Shown here: positions 34,256 through 46,290 of the stretch, one piece after another
How the letters are laid out: every line of letters begins with the position of its first letter
How positions within the stretch are numbered: position 1 is the stretch's first letter
Program-made: the position numbers and the translations under genes
Assembly (NCBI GenBank): GCA_949358305.1
Contig: OX442317.1
Span: forward strand, 5,336,186-5,400,185
Length of the DNA: 64,000 bases
Reading direction: 5' to 3'
Origin: Strigamia acuminata
Lineage: Eukaryota > Arthropoda > Chilopoda > Geophilomorpha > Linotaeniidae
The notes under the pieces: model-generated
Databases searched by the model: none
The model's input: the letters and a program-made list of their open reading frames with translations, nothing else
What the model was told of the DNA's origin: nothing

Positions 34256-35855
34256 CTTTGTTTCGTCGCGCGAAAGATTAAACTAAAATATATATACAAG
34301 ACTAATTATAAAAGTATGAATAATGAGCTAATGGGTGAAACCTAATTAACTTGATTAGAAACTTGCAAATTGCACGTTCAACGCCAAACAATGTTCACTT
34401 GTTAATAATTAACGAGCAACAATTAGAGAAATAATTCACGCTTCCTTTATGAATGTTTTATTCAAAAACGAGGTCGCGAAATAATGGGACACTAAACGAA
34501 GGCAATATTCGAAGACAAACAAGCACAGTTTGAATATATTTCGATGCAATAAGCAGCTCGTTGTTGCATTTCACCTTTTGTTAATGCGTCGCTGACCGAA
34601 CAGCAACAAACTGCTGCATCAGAAGAGTAATTTCCGGCGGACTCGCTTCCTTCATTCACCAGAATAACACCATCAACGGTCTACTTTACACCACCAAAAT
34701 CCTATATAATAGTACACTTGGGAGCAAGGAACAAAGTAAATCTCAAACTAGTAAAACTTGGCCTTACAAAGCGCCGCTATCACCCACCCTAGCCAATAAA
34801 ATATCAAAATCTGCCCGTTTTATTCCGGATTAAATTAATCAGCCTCTTTATTTCGAGGAAACCCTAGCTTAAGTTACGCTAAAACATTGTCTAGTCTTCG
34901 TGCTGTGTTTTCACGCTGAGTTAGGTAAACAAAACTCATCCCACACTCATTTTCTTGCCAGCATTCCTCGAGTGCATCTTCTCGTAAATTTGAATAAAAA
35001 CGCTACATCCTATACAAAGAATGTTTAATCCCTTAAAGAATTAAAAAAAATTTCAATGTTTATTACCATAATTTCTTAGAAAAAGGAAACGAAATTCAAA
35101 TAGTTTTTAATTTTTATTTTTTTTTTATAATTTTTTTTTCTAGAAAAGCTCATCACGTGTGAATTATTGAAGATTGCCTTTCTGATATTGTAATAATTTT
35201 TAGTCCAGAGAAGCCCATTTCATTTAGCCCCTGCCTGCTGCAATTTTTCATCAAGCATTAGCTGCTTATCCTTTTAAAACAAAAAAAAGAAGAAGAAAAC
35301 CCACTCTTCGCATCAAACACAATTTTATTTTATTTTCTCCCCAAATAACTCATTATTTTTTTGTGCTAAATAAAGCCACAAAAAAAATTTTCTTTTCCAC
35401 TTGAGTTATTGTAAACATGTCAATATTTTTGCTTTTAAACAATAACGAGTTATGGCGCTTCACCGTGCACACTTTCCCCCCTTTAATGGCAAATCAATGT
35501 TTTCTTTCTAAATAATAAATAAAAGTTAAACAAAAAAAAATTAATGAATTTATAATCACACAATCGAATCAAAAGAAAACAAAAAAGAAAAACAAGTAAA
35601 TATAAAACACAAACTTTTTGGAAAAAGGCTTTTATATTGGTGCTTCACACCGCCGCCAGTGCGCTACAATCGCAGATTGTTTCCTGATTGCCGTGACTGT
35701 GCCAAAAGAAATTTTTCTTTCTTTCTTAAAAATATTAAAAAACAAAATATATGGACAGGAATTTTTATTTTAACTAAATTTACCCTTTTTGATATCGAAA
35801 AAGTCAAAAAAAGTATCGGAGCGAGCATTTCGGCCTCCATTATAGTATACGGGTT

Positions 35856-35874
35856 CCGCCAGGTGGCGCTAGCA
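35856..35874 (+). promoter_or_regulatory. Strong CTCF-like motif
   Basis: CCGCCAGGTGGCGCTAGCA matches the animal CTCF consensus (CCNNNAGGNGGCGC) at nearly every informative position. It lies about 2.1 kb downstream of the signal-peptide exon on its coding strand, in the first intron. Confidence 0.4.
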
Positions 35875-36883
35875 ACACCGGAAGTTTAAACAAACACACA
35901 CAAACATTCATGTCAAGTTAAATAAAAGCCTTTAAAAACATAAAAATTGGCTCTGAAAGCGAAGTTAGTTGTGGTTTTTCGAAATGGGCAGAAATCCAGA
36001 AATCAAGCGCAAGAACAAATATTTGTCAACCGTGACTCGGCAACAAGCGCACTTTTTGCACGTCCGTTCAGATAGGCCAAGAGAGAACGCTTCCAACTGA
36101 CCATGTTGACCACCCAATCTGCCTTTGCTGCGCACTAAACTTTCAAAAGACCTCAACCAAACAAAAAGGGGAAATGGAAAATAAAAAAAAAGAAATATCG
36201 GCTGCCAAAAAAAATGTCCACTATCACAAGCAAACCGACATTTACTTAGCAAAACAAAGCAGTCTTCAACGGAAGAAAGGCAGTGCAATCATAATTGCGG
36301 TTGCCGCTATCGCCCCCTCGAGAAAACAATGGGTATTTTTATTGCTGAATTTTATCTATCTCGCTTGATTGGAGGCATCTGGTCATTTTCTTGTTTATAG
36401 CTCGTCACTAACTTTTAATGGGTTAACCATATCACTTAAATTGCAAAAAGGAGGGAAAAATTTTAACCCTACTTCTGCCAAAATGTAGAAAAATCACAGG
36501 GGAAGGAAAAAATATATATTTCATTTTTTCGAGATAAGGTGTGGATAAATTACTGGGTTCCACCAATCCAATGCCCACCAAGCGCACCGAGTAAACAGCA
36601 TTAGGAATCGGATAAAGCAGCGCCACTTCCATCTGATTTCATCTACAATTCTGCATTGCTGAAACGGTACACAACATCAAGGACTCAGGTGTTAAGATAG
36701 ATCAAATTAATGAGTCTTTTTTTTTTTAAATCACCTAATTCTGTTTTTACATGGTAGGTACGTTCCACAAAAAACGTGTATAAAAAAGACGCTATCTGTA
36801 TACAAAATATCCTGTTATACGTGTTCTAGGTGTACGTGTTTTTGTTTTGTGATGTTAAAAGACACAAAAACAAACACGCAAAC

Positions 36884-37028
36884 ACTAGCTGCATTCAAAA
36901 ATTAAAATAACAATTTTAGTTTAAGTGTATTTTAAGTTTTAACATGGGTTTAAACAGGAAATGATGTCATTTTTGGTTTAAAATTGAAGTAAAACACAAA
37001 ATATTTTAGTTTTTGAATGCAGCTAGTG
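36884..37028. mobile_element. Small MITE with TAGCTGCATTCAAAAA ends
   Basis: Inverted ends are CACTAGCTGCATTCAAAAAT and ATTTTAGTTTTTGAATGCAG, CTAGTG. GGTACG- and GTACC-type motifs further out (36756 and 37067) suggest a larger, older inverted-repeat element around it. A related AGGTGCATTCAAA element is at 52258-52352. Confidence 0.65.
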
Positions 37029-37982
37029 AAAACACTTAAAACACGACGTTTCAAATGCAGCTACTGCGTACCTTTTTAAAAATCATTATAAAAAACTGAA
37101 TTGAATTTATTTTTCTACACTTTGTTAAATCAAAATCGTGTAAAAACAGAATTGGGTGTACATATACGACACCTGAAAACATCTACCTGGTGCTTAAATT
37201 TCTTAGCCCGTATTTGCAAAATAGACATGCCGGCTCCTGAATTATTTTTAGTTTTCTCAAGAATTGGAAAAACCTATAATTCCGCCCTGACAATTCCCAA
37301 CCATTTTTAAGAATAAACTCAATAATTTTGATCGCTTAATTTCAAAGAACAAAACTCTCGTTCAGACAGCAATCAACGTCAAATCCACGCAACTTTAAAT
37401 TCGAGCTCTCTAAACAACATGTTAGCCCGAAAGCGATCACAAGACAAATAGGCTTCACTGCGCTGCGTGACGACGATCGTGAGAAATTCATTCGTCTCTC
37501 TCTTCCCTTAAAGTGTTTTTAACTTCTATATAATTGAAATTCTATTAAGAGCCATAAAAATTCTAGATTCCGAGATCCATCTCATTTAGATACTCATAGT
37601 CCTTTAACCGTGGCCAACATGATTGCTTATCTAATATCCCATCAAGTAGCCACTACTTTCCCAATTTCCTGCCCTCTACCTAATAACTACCCACATTATT
37701 TCCATTCACAACACTTCCCCCCTCTTCCCTTCATTCCAACCGAGCTATTCACCGCTCCTTGCTTCTTTGCTCCATCATTAGCACAAATAATCGAAACTCT
37801 GGCGAATCTGCCGCACCATCAGAGCAGAGCAAAGAAAAAATTTCTAATCAAACCTGCAATGATTCGTGGAATTTCATTCCGTTTCATTCCATTTCAACCG
37901 GAATCCTCATTTCGAGGCGAAAGCAAGAGTCAAAACATATTAATTTGACTTAATTAAATAAGCTACGAGATCAAACTCTTAC
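37029..37982 (-). other. Intron immediately downstream of the signal-peptide exon
   Basis: This is the first kilobase of the presumed intron on the minus strand. It starts GTAAGAGTTTGATC. The 112-codon plus-strand frame (37610-37948) is rich in Pro, Ser and Phe with no splice support and is probably accidental. Confidence 0.4.
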
Positions 37983-38079
37983 CTTGAATGGCTGCAGCGA
38001 CGACTACGGATCTTAGGACGAGACAGAAGAGCAGCACGTGGTAAACTTGAACACCCGCTGACATTTTTCTCATCGTCAT
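37983..38079 (-). CDS. First coding exon with signal peptide (secreted or membrane protein)
   Basis: Reading the minus strand from the ATG at 38079 gives 32 codons plus one base, ending exactly at a donor (CAAG|GTAAGAG, intron beginning at 37982). The peptide starts MTMRKMSAGVQVYHVLLFCL and continues VLRSVVVAAAIQ. This has a short basic n-region, a hydrophobic core of about 16 residues and small Ala residues suited to signal peptidase. An in-frame stop (TAG) five codons upstream of the ATG fixes this as the start; two further in-frame ATGs follow at codons 3 and 6. Splice phase 1 directly after a signal peptide is the usual arrangement in genes for modular extracellular proteins. The rest of the protein would lie toward lower coordinates, so its family cannot be told. 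It is the best-supported coding piece in the window. Confidence 0.72.
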
Positions 38080-38400
38080 TATGTTCACATTCTATTTCCT
38101 CCGATAATAAATGCAGGGAGCGGCGAAACTTGATGCAGCGAATGCAGATAAATGCAAGCTTTTTATTCCCGACTGTAATGATAAAGTGGATTCACTGCAT
38201 TACACTTGTAATCCATCCAATTTCTATCCGCTTTGCTGGCAGCTCACGGCTCACGAGACGAAGCAGAGAAAGAAGGCAGCTGATTCGGACAGAGCAGCCA
38301 AGTGTTCACTTGTGCCGGCAAGCAGAATCAAATGGGCAGCGAGTTCACTCATGCTGGGGGTAGGAAGCCGGCAAACTGCTCCCAAGATGCCATTTAAATT
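38080..38400 (-). promoter_or_regulatory. Probable 5' untranslated leader and promoter of the signal-peptide exon
   Basis: This stretch upstream of the minus-strand start codon is clearly richer in G+C than the surrounding DNA. It contains short upstream ATGs followed by stops. On the minus strand a possible acceptor (ATCATTACAG) lies near 38177, so the leader could itself be spliced. No TATA box at a convincing distance is seen. Two plus-strand open frames overlapping it (38111-38437 and 38130-38363) are probably accidental. The role is inferred from position only. Confidence 0.4.
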
Positions 38401-38539
38401 TAACACAATCCTGAAAACAGAAAACACATCTACTTAGACTAACAGTTCATCAAATTTAAATTATCTCACTTTTATGTCTTCATTTTTAAATTGTAAACCA
38501 ATTGGATTATTCTGGGCTTATAAATGGAATACATGAATG

Positions 38540-38794
38540 TACACCGGTTATACGAACTTTCGGTTAACCGAACAGCAGTCAAGCGATTTTTTTATCAATT
38601 TTTTACCGATTTTTATCGGTTTTTAATCGATTTTTAATGTTTTTTGACGATTTTCACATACTTTTAATCGGTTTTTAATGTTTTTTTTTACAATTTTTAT
38701 CCATTTTTTGTCGGTTTTAATGCTTTCTAACTATATTTTAATGACTTATGGAGACACCCATGTCTCCAATTACTACGTATAAGGTGCTACTGTA
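38540..38794. mobile_element. Tigger/pogo-like short element
   Basis: The left end TACACCGGTTATACGAACTT, TCGGTTAACCGAAC and the right end CGTATAAGGTGCTACTGTA form imperfect inverted repeats with TA borders. The interior is a run of ATTTTTAATCGGTTTTTAAT-like degenerate repeats. Confidence 0.55.
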
Positions 38795-38796
38795 CA

Positions 38797-38952
38797 GGCC
38801 TATTATTTGTACAGTGGATTCATATTTGACAAATAAGAATATTGGGAATGCATTTCATAATATATTTTCCAAAATCTATTATCATTTGCAAACCAATAGC
38901 ATATAAAAATGTATTACAAAATGCATTCTCGCAAAACCCAAAACATTGCAAT
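38797..38952 (+). repeat. Family E repeat, 3' fragment
   Basis: It begins within TATTATTTGTAC and runs to CTCGCAAAACCCAAAACATT. It lies directly beside the Tigger-like element at 38540-38794, which may have interrupted or replaced its 5' half. Confidence 0.55.
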
Positions 38953-41131
38953 TTAATTTCAATTTATTTTAGAACCGTATGGGTGCGTTTGATTTTGCTT
39001 TTAAACTTCCTATTATTTAATTTCATATATAGTAAATCTCGTGTCAAATCCCGTGTTGACCTCGTGTGGCACAAGCTTCATCGGTTAGAAAGGTGATTTT
39101 CCGACTCCATTTTGGAATCTCTCTAAGCTTATTATTTGTCTCGTGTTTTGTTGAGTTAATTCGTTATTGGATACGCCTTCAGACAGGTCTTCATTTCAAA
39201 ATTTGACACGAACTGCTGGAATGTGATCTGCCTCACCTTTATAAACATTAATTGCATTTCACATAAAACTGATTTCTCAATTTCAGCCTTGAAGTTCAAT
39301 CATGAGGTAAATTCTTCAAACCCTTTTCATTTCCCAGCATAAAGTCAACCAAGCACACACACACACAATTTTCCCATAATTTCCCCCATTAAAATTACAA
39401 ACTATACATTGAATTACACAAATAAATCTGAACTACAAAACCTCAAATTTCCCTGGAGATTGTGTAATTATAGTAACTTGTTTACACTCTCATCCCATTA
39501 TAATTGGCAATGGAAATGTCAATATAATACGATACAAACATCTTCAAAAGAAACCCGCTTCAAACGATGTAAATAATTAATTAGAAAGAATTAATTAATA
39601 CCCCACATGTCAACACGGTCTAGAGTGCAATAAACTTTTATTTTTAACCACAAAAAAACGCACGAACATCATCTTTTTCTCGATATTGCAAACAATAACA
39701 TTCTCCAGTCTCAATATACGGCATAGCATAAATATTTGGACAAAATATTGCCGCTCTCAGCACGGTAGAACACGCGGACTAATAAAAATACAATGAAAAT
39801 AGTTCTTACGCGCAGCTAGAGACACCAAACTTAATTTATCTGTTCAAGTGAAGTCCGAGAAAAGCAGCAGCTTCGGCTTGTAAACAGAGCCGAGTTTTAT
39901 TTTAAGGAATTGCATCATTTGATAGCAATTACTGAACGCACTTGGTAAGAAAGACTCAAACCAAGCTGGCGAGTGGAATAACAATTTCTACCCAAAATTA
40001 TGGCGCATAACTCAAACACAAGCGTTCAACTCGCAGCTACAACTGCACATAACAACAACGCTTCAATATCAAACGCATCCAAGCGATGTGAAATGCCAAC
40101 CATAAACATGTCGCCAATCACAAAACAAATATTTCCGTCCAAAAGTGGACACTTCCGTCCATAAATTTCAAACTGCACTGCTCATTCAACACCAGATGCA
40201 AAATAACAACTTGTTTATACAATCAACGGACAAATTGTTGTCACGATATTGCGTGGAATACAATTATTATTGGTGGAATGAAAATTGCACCAAATAAACA
40301 AAACGTCCACCTCAATTAACAAATATCAGCTGCAAGTGACTAAACATCTAAACAAGCAACCAAGTGTGAGAGATGCTAATGCAGGCTCATGACACGGCTA
40401 TTTTATTTCTCTTATGCTTTTTTCAACTCTCCAGCGCTAACAAACTATTTAATTATCACTAACGGTGCCAGCAAGACTATCTTTTATCCGAACTAGATAC
40501 GAAACAAGGCACGGATTGGCAATACAGTCGATACAACCCCTGGCAGAAACTATGCGATACTTTTTCTGCCTCAAAAAATCAGTAGAAAAAGTTCCTGTAA
40601 AAAATTGATGTTAAAGAACTAGATGGAATCAATAAAGGGCTAAATAATAACAACATTTAATCTAACTTTTGGCTATTTACAAAAAAAAAAATTTTGAGCT
40701 GAGAAATCCCATGTTTTCTTAAAAAACTGATCTTCTTCTCCAATGCCACACTGCCACTGGCTCGGCTTTTCACCCTAACCCTAGGACGTCGTCTTGGTGT
40801 TGCATGTAGGCCAAAACAACAATGCTAGTGTAATACACAAAACAGACAGGTGACCACCAGTTGTCAATAACATAGTCCAATTTAAACCAGATGGCTCTAA
40901 TGCAATGCATAAAGTCTAGATCAATATTCGATTTCAGAGTGTTTTAATTTTTCGTTACCGGTAGTCAAAAATATTATTTTAGATTAGTTCCGTAGATTCG
41001 AGAGATGACGTCTGGCTGTATTGGCAGTTTTGTAGCAGTACAAGCCACAAACTGAAGTTTTAAACTTCAAGTATGGAAAATTGAAGTCACTTTATGTGCT
41101 TGTAGCTCCTCTCCATCCAAAATCTAATCTA
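38953..41131. other. AT-rich non-coding stretch
   Basis: No gene supported. At 39286-39305 an excellent plus-strand acceptor (TGATTTCTCAATTTCAG) is followed 20 nt later by GAG|GTAAAT, a possible 20-nt micro-exon open in one frame. Confidence 0.4.
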
Positions 41132-41134
41132 CAG

Positions 41135-41188
41135 TTATCTGTTTGGTTCAGACTATAGAGAGAATAGATTCGACACTTCACGCTGACA
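41135..41188 (+). CDS. Weak candidate 54-nt exon
   Basis: The acceptor context CTAATCTACAG is good. The phase-1 frame reads ICLVQTIERIDSTLHAD and may leave at ACA|GTAAAA, again in phase 1, or at AAAAA|GTAAGA seven bases later. Phase fits the 46034 exon, but the donor is mediocre and the segment is short. Confidence 0.18.
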
Positions 41189-41531
41189 GTAAAAAGTAAG
41201 ATAAGCGAGCAAAGGGCCAAACACATCATCAAACTTCCAAATCACATTGATAGCATGTCTGCCGGACGACCCAATAACCTACACATCAAGTCGAGGTTCA
41301 TTCGAACTTCATCAACTTGATGAGGTCACACCCTTAAAAAAAATCAATCTTCTTTTCCCCCTATTTTAGGCACTGCCTGATAAAGGAGCCATAAAATCCG
41401 AGCCAGTGACAGTATTCTATTCCCAAGATGGAAGCGAGCCTATAAATTTCTAATGCAAACGTGCACATGCGTTTCTCTTTTAATTGAAATCAAATATCGA
41501 CAGATTTCCACTTATTTCTTCTGGGGTATGA

Positions 41532-41961
41532 TATACTCGAGTTGCACTCAAAAAGGCACCTCACAATGTGTACTCCCATTGGTCGAGCCAGTTTACTGAT
41601 GTAGTGATCCGGAAAAGTAGACCCAAACACCAGAATTGCATTACAATGTACAGACATTGCAATCGATTGCCTAAGCAACGGCCTAAAATTCAAACTTCCA
41701 GACGATGTAAGCAATAAACACAACAAACATGAGTTTGACATTTTTTAATGTGTGAAACTTCATTTTAATGATGGAAATAACATTTTTTATTAAATAAAAT
41801 CAAAATAATATAAACTAAATTAGTCATAACAATCACAACAATAAATAAACAACAAAACTACTTCTCCTAGTAGTAGTATACAGTCTGGAGTTAGTAGTAA
41901 ACTGGCTCCACCAATGGGAGTACACATTGTGAGGTGCCTTTTTGAGTGCAACTCGAGTATA
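41532..41961. mobile_element. Inverted-repeat element (family F), copy 1
   Basis: It starts ATACTCGAGTTGCACTCAAA, AAGGCACCTCACAATGTGTA and ends with the complement (TACACATTGTGAGGTGCCTT, TTTGAGTGCAACTCGAGTAT). CTCCCATTGGTCGAGCC lies just inside one end, CCACCAATGGGAG inside the other. The interior has AATCGATTGCCTAAGCAACG and ACTTCTCCTAGTAGTAG, both shared with copy 2. Confidence 0.85.
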
Positions 41962-43154
41962 CACACAACAATTCTTATTTGTTCAAATAAGCCAAACGAG
42001 CTTTGCAACCTTGCAGTCATTTTCAGAAACACGTTTTCTTGTTTACGACAATTATTTCATAATTTAAGAAGACTCCGTTAACTATTGATGACATTAAATG
42101 CAACTCATTCATATTAACAAGTATGTAATTAGACGTTAAGCTGCCCCAAGGTGCACAGTCTTATGTTATATACTGCACTTTTACATCAAAATAAACATAC
42201 TTCTTACGTTTGAGCTCCCTGTCCCCTTTAATTACTCAAATAAAACAGCTGTCAGCGAATTTAAGCGAACGTCTAATACAACGCATTCTTAAGTGCTCTA
42301 TTTTTTGATCTGACTTTCTTACTTGCACAAGTGAGTGTCATTTTCAGTTGTCATGATCGTTCCGTGTCACCAGTCAAACCATTCTTCTCATAGCTTTAAT
42401 CTAATAACACACAAAGAAAAGAAAAATCAAATTTTAATATTTTTTTCCCATTTTTTCATTTTTCCTTCCTTTCTCTCTCGCTTTCCCTCCTTTCAACATG
42501 ACAGAAAATAAGAAAGAAAGTTGAAAACATGTCCTTGTAGAAATCAGGTGATTGTCATTCTCCGCACCAACTACTCAAGATAATAAAATGGAAAAGAGAA
42601 GCAATTCACGGTTAACGACTTACAACACCATTCCACTTTCGTCTTTGGAGATAAACAGCAGCATTGCCTATATGATGAATACACTTACCCCCTACGCACA
42701 TTCGCATATCTCGCGCTGGAATCGCAACCAACACGCAAATTACCTCCTTTGACTTTCCCCCTTCATCCGCTTTGCTTTACCTATAATCTTAAAGCCATTG
42801 TCATTTTCTCACAATTTTTTATTACTTTATATATGTATGCTCATATATATATTTATGTACTTTCTAAAATTAAAATCGACCAAAGTTGAACTCTATGGAG
42901 AGAAACAAAGAAATTTCCAAATATTGTCACTAGATTACAATAATGATGTAATGTGAGTTGAACCAATCAAAATCTGTTGTCGCGTGTGATGTCATGTTCC
43001 CAAATTGGTCATCTGACACTGCTTTTATATGGAAGTTAAACTTTCATATAAAAGCAGCACGGGCGGATCCAGGAAGGCGATCATGACCATGGCCACCCTC
43101 CTGTGAGGTCGTAACAAAAATTTAATACCAAAATTAAAAAATACTTATATACGG

Positions 43155-43921
43155 TACTCTAAGTTAGTACAGGGTTGGCCTAACTCCCAACGGTCGAGCC
43201 TTATTACCCCTTACATCTAACTATACTCTTATTCGACTCAAAAGGGTGCCCTTCTCCCATTGGCCGAGCCGTATCACTGGTGTAGTGATCCAAAAATGTA
43301 GACCCAAACACCAGAAATGCATTATAATGTACAGACATTGTAATCGATTGCCTAGGCAACGGGCAAAAATTCAAACTTGTTTTCTTTCCAGACAAAATAA
43401 TCGATAAACAGAACAAACATGAGTTTTTCAGATAAAAATAATCAAAATCATATCAACTTAAATGGTAATAGCAATCACAAAACATAATAAAAATAAAAAC
43501 TACTTCTCCTAGGGGTAGTAATACAGACTGGAGTTAGGAGTAATGCGGCTCGGCCAATGGGAGAAGGGCACCCTTTTGAGTCGAACAACTGCACTACCGC
43601 AAGAAAAAGTAGTTTTATTTATTTTTAATTGTTTTGAGTATTTTAATAATTAGAATGACGTAATCTTTTTTGGATTTTACAAAAAAATGTCTATTTCATT
43701 TGCAAGATAAAGTTTTGTATTGTTTTCATTTCAACAAACATTTTTGTGTAGTTTATTGGTTGCTTTGTCAGGAAAGCAAACAGTTTCCTAGCAAAAGGTA
43801 ATCGATTACAATGTCTGTACATCCATTGCAATTCTGGTGTGTTGGCCTACTTTGTATCACTACACATGTGAAATGGCTCGACCAATGGGAGTTAGGCCAC
43901 CCTTGTACTAACTTAGAATAT
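43155..43921. mobile_element. Family F, copy 3, split by copy 2
   Basis: The outer ends are ATACTCTAAGTTAGTACAGG, GTTGGCCTAACTCCCAACGG (left) and GGGAGTTAGGCCACCCTTGT, ACTAACTTAGAATAT (right). The right part carries the family interior in inverted order (GTAATCGATTACAATGTCTG). A complete copy 2 lies inside near the left end. Confidence 0.78.
43232..43586. mobile_element. Family F, copy 2 (nested)
   Basis: Ends are ATTCGACTCAAAAGGGTGCC, CTTCTCCCATTGGCCGAGCC and the complement GGCTCGGCCAATGGGAGAAG, GGCACCCTTTTGAGTCGAA. Interior GTAGACCCAAACACCAGAAA and TGTAATCGATTGCCTAGGCA match copy 1. It is inserted into, or recombined with, the outer copy. Confidence 0.82.
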
Positions 43922-44180
43922 ACACATTAATTTTGCGGAAATAATCTTACAAAGTCGATCACTTCCGGCCAGCAGCCAAAGATGTGTTCCAATGCAGACA
44001 ATCACTAATCACCAAGAGGACATTAATTCCTGGAAATCAATTAAGGATCCACCCAGTGGTGTTTTTAGGAGTCATTTATAACACTAAATTCACACACAGA
44101 CTTGCAACGGACTTGGAAAACGTTAGATAAGGTTTAGGAAACACCAACTTTAAAATATTTTGCGGCACCAAAATATCCTT

Positions 44181-44310
44181 AAGGGCTGTCCATAAATTAC
44201 ATAACGCACCAAGGGGGGGAGGGAGTTTCAAATTTTGTTACGAGTCATTACTAATGGAGGGGGGGTTTCAAAGGTTTCAAATTTTGTTACGTTCCATGTA
44301 AAAAAAAAAT
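44181..44310 (+). repeat. Partial copy of a GTCCATAAATTACATAACGCAC repeat
   Basis: GGGCTGTCCATAAATTACAT, AACGCACCAAGGGGG and two AGGG-rich TTTCAAATTTTGTTACG blocks follow the layout of a repeat terminus common in many invertebrate genomes (GTCCATAAA-ACGT-ACGC, G-rich, then GTTACG). Only one end is seen. Confidence 0.45.
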
Positions 44311-45789
44311 TTTAAATTTTAAATAATCAAACTATAATCATTTTTTATATGATTTTTGTCAATTAATTAATTAATAATTTATTATGTCCCGTACTTGACC
44401 TATTTCTGAACCACACTTTGGACCACACTTTGAAAAGCACTACTATGTCACAGTTTGACTTATTAAAACAGTTAAACTAAGACCCACGAAGAGTCGTGGA
44501 ACTGTTTGACTTTTCGACCAATCAAACATTTTAAATTGGATTACATAACTTGAAAAATCACTCCAATCCCCTACCATCATTTCTACGTTTGTGTGCATGT
44601 CATTTTTGATTTCATTATTAGCCCACACAAGTCAATAACTTCTTCTTTTCCTCTTTGCCCTAGTGATTGATTTTCCCAGTCTATGACTGTGACATTTAAT
44701 ATACCGTACTTTTTGTGTTCTAACAAGCTTTCTCCATTTCTTTCGATGGTCTGATTCATTAATCAACGTTCCGTGCTCAAGCGGTCACTAAATCTCATTA
44801 CTCAAATAAACATTTATGGTGTTACAAAGCAAAAATAACTTTATTTTACACAAAAACCAATCATCTCCCAATTTTTGTCTAAATTTAAAAAAAAAACTAT
44901 ATAAACTATATTTATTTGCACTTTTCCAATAAAAATCAAAGCAAGAAAAAAAATCGATAGTGTAAATAGTGTCCTCCGAGTGAACAAATACAAATAAAAA
45001 TAAATCCATCTCTCTAATGCACCTTCATGGTCTTGCCTTCCAGTTCATTTAACAAGGGGAATAAAATGTCCACGTTGTATAGACAATCCAAGATCTTATT
45101 TATTAAGCATTACAGCTATGTACACACCAATACAAGCCATAATAATGATCATTTCATCAAAACATACAAATCTACGGCCAAAAACGCAACTATGAACTCA
45201 CAACCCAACAGAATAAGAATTTAAAAAATAATTTATTTTATTTTAGAAACAAAAATTGACATAAACAAATAAATTGCTACGAAAATTCTTTTTCTTTCAT
45301 TTAAGTACATTTCATCTGTTTTCTGTATCAGTTTCCTAAAGACATTTCCATCCGCCTGACGGGCATCACTTGTATTACACTTGGCAATATCAAAGTCAAA
45401 TTAGAGTTGAATTCTCTTTCAAATTCAAATTTTCCTGGCAATAAAATTTTTGTTTATTCGCATTAAAAGCCGTAGGAATCTCCAAGAACTCAACTCAAGA
45501 TTGCAACAAAGTGCACAACTCAACAGCATCAATTTGACATTTATTTCCCCATTCCACCACTAGGTAGTACTCATCAGCCACATTCTGCGCCTTATGCTCA
45601 CCATTTACAAGCCTGAACTTTGCTCTTACCGCTACCACATTGTTACTTAACAAACCCCACAACAACCCCCCCAACAACAGCACACAAAAGTATAAATCTC
45701 ATAAAATCTCAATTTTTCCACCAAACAAATAAATTACTGTCATTTATTTAAAAAAAAAAATTTTAAAAAAATAATAAAAAGCATTTTTA
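44311..45789. other. AT-rich non-coding stretch
   Basis: No gene or structured repeat recognised. The open frames at 44443-45683 are short, on alternating strands and unsupported. Confidence 0.45.
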
Positions 45790-45840
45790 TTTTTTTATTT
45801 TTACCTTTTAATTTCTTTTTACTAATAGCTGTCAGGTAAA
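45790..45840 (+). promoter_or_regulatory. T-rich tract, branch-site-like motif and CAG|GTAAAG junction
   Basis: A T-rich tract contains TTTTTACTAATAG and is followed by CTGTCAG|GTAAAG at 45835/45836, about 200 bp before the candidate exon at 46034. It could be a second ratchet-type site on the plus strand, or a 7-nt micro-exon (CTGTCAG) whose phases would fit the following exon. The evidence is only motif-level. Confidence 0.22.
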
Positions 45841-46033
45841 GGCAATTTAAACTGTCACGAAAAGTGGAAAAAATCAGTCATCACCTTCAGCTTGCCAGAT
45901 AATGATGTCATGTGACTGTTTCTAGCCGAAAGGCACCCAACTATGCACTTCATCTGTTTCAAAATGAAGTTGCAAATTGACTACAATTTAGATTGTGGCA
46001 TCTCATTTAGCAAAAAAAATTTTTTTTCCTAAG

Positions 46034-46138
46034 AAAAATTCGAACAATTAATTTTCAAACAGATCTCTTCTAAATTTTTAAAATTTTCCGTTGACTTTGC
46101 GGCCACAGCAGATTGGATAAACAAGAGCTGTCCGACAA
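46034..46138 (+). CDS. Candidate 105-nt internal exon, unknown product
   Basis: An excellent acceptor (eight T, then CCTAAG) ends at 46033, and a good donor (ACAA|GTAAGA) begins at 46139. Of the three frames only the one with phase-1 entry is open. It runs through 34 codons and leaves in phase 1: KFEQLIFKQISSKFLKFSVD then FAATADWINKSCPT. A symmetric 1-1 exon is typical of extracellular animal proteins, and it is phase-compatible with the candidate exon at 49412. The opposite strand is also open and would encode a hydrophobic segment, but it lacks equally good splice signals. I do not recognise the protein. Confidence 0.35.
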
Positions 46139-46290
46139 GTAAGAATGAAGCAAAGAAAAGAATCCAAGCACGCAGCTGAGTCAGCAACGGCAGATTGATG
46201 AGAATGACGACCAAAGTTGCACTCGAGATTTATGTTTTCTAATCTTTGACCAAAATAGAAGAGGTAAACCAGAAATAAATCAGCTTGACA

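Larger units (their letters stand above)
33334..36745. other. AT-rich non-coding stretch, presumed first-intron DNA
   Basis: Except for the unassigned frame at 33860-34255, the TAATTA cluster (34270-34440) and the CTCF-like motif (35856), no feature is supportable. The open frames at 35659-35889 and 35965-36368 overlap on opposite strands and lack splice signals. Confidence 0.45.

Noticed and set aside
46029-46190. Minus-strand hydrophobic segment resembling a signal peptide
   Set aside because: It has no ATG and no good minus-strand splice sites; the plus strand has the better acceptor and donor over the same bases.
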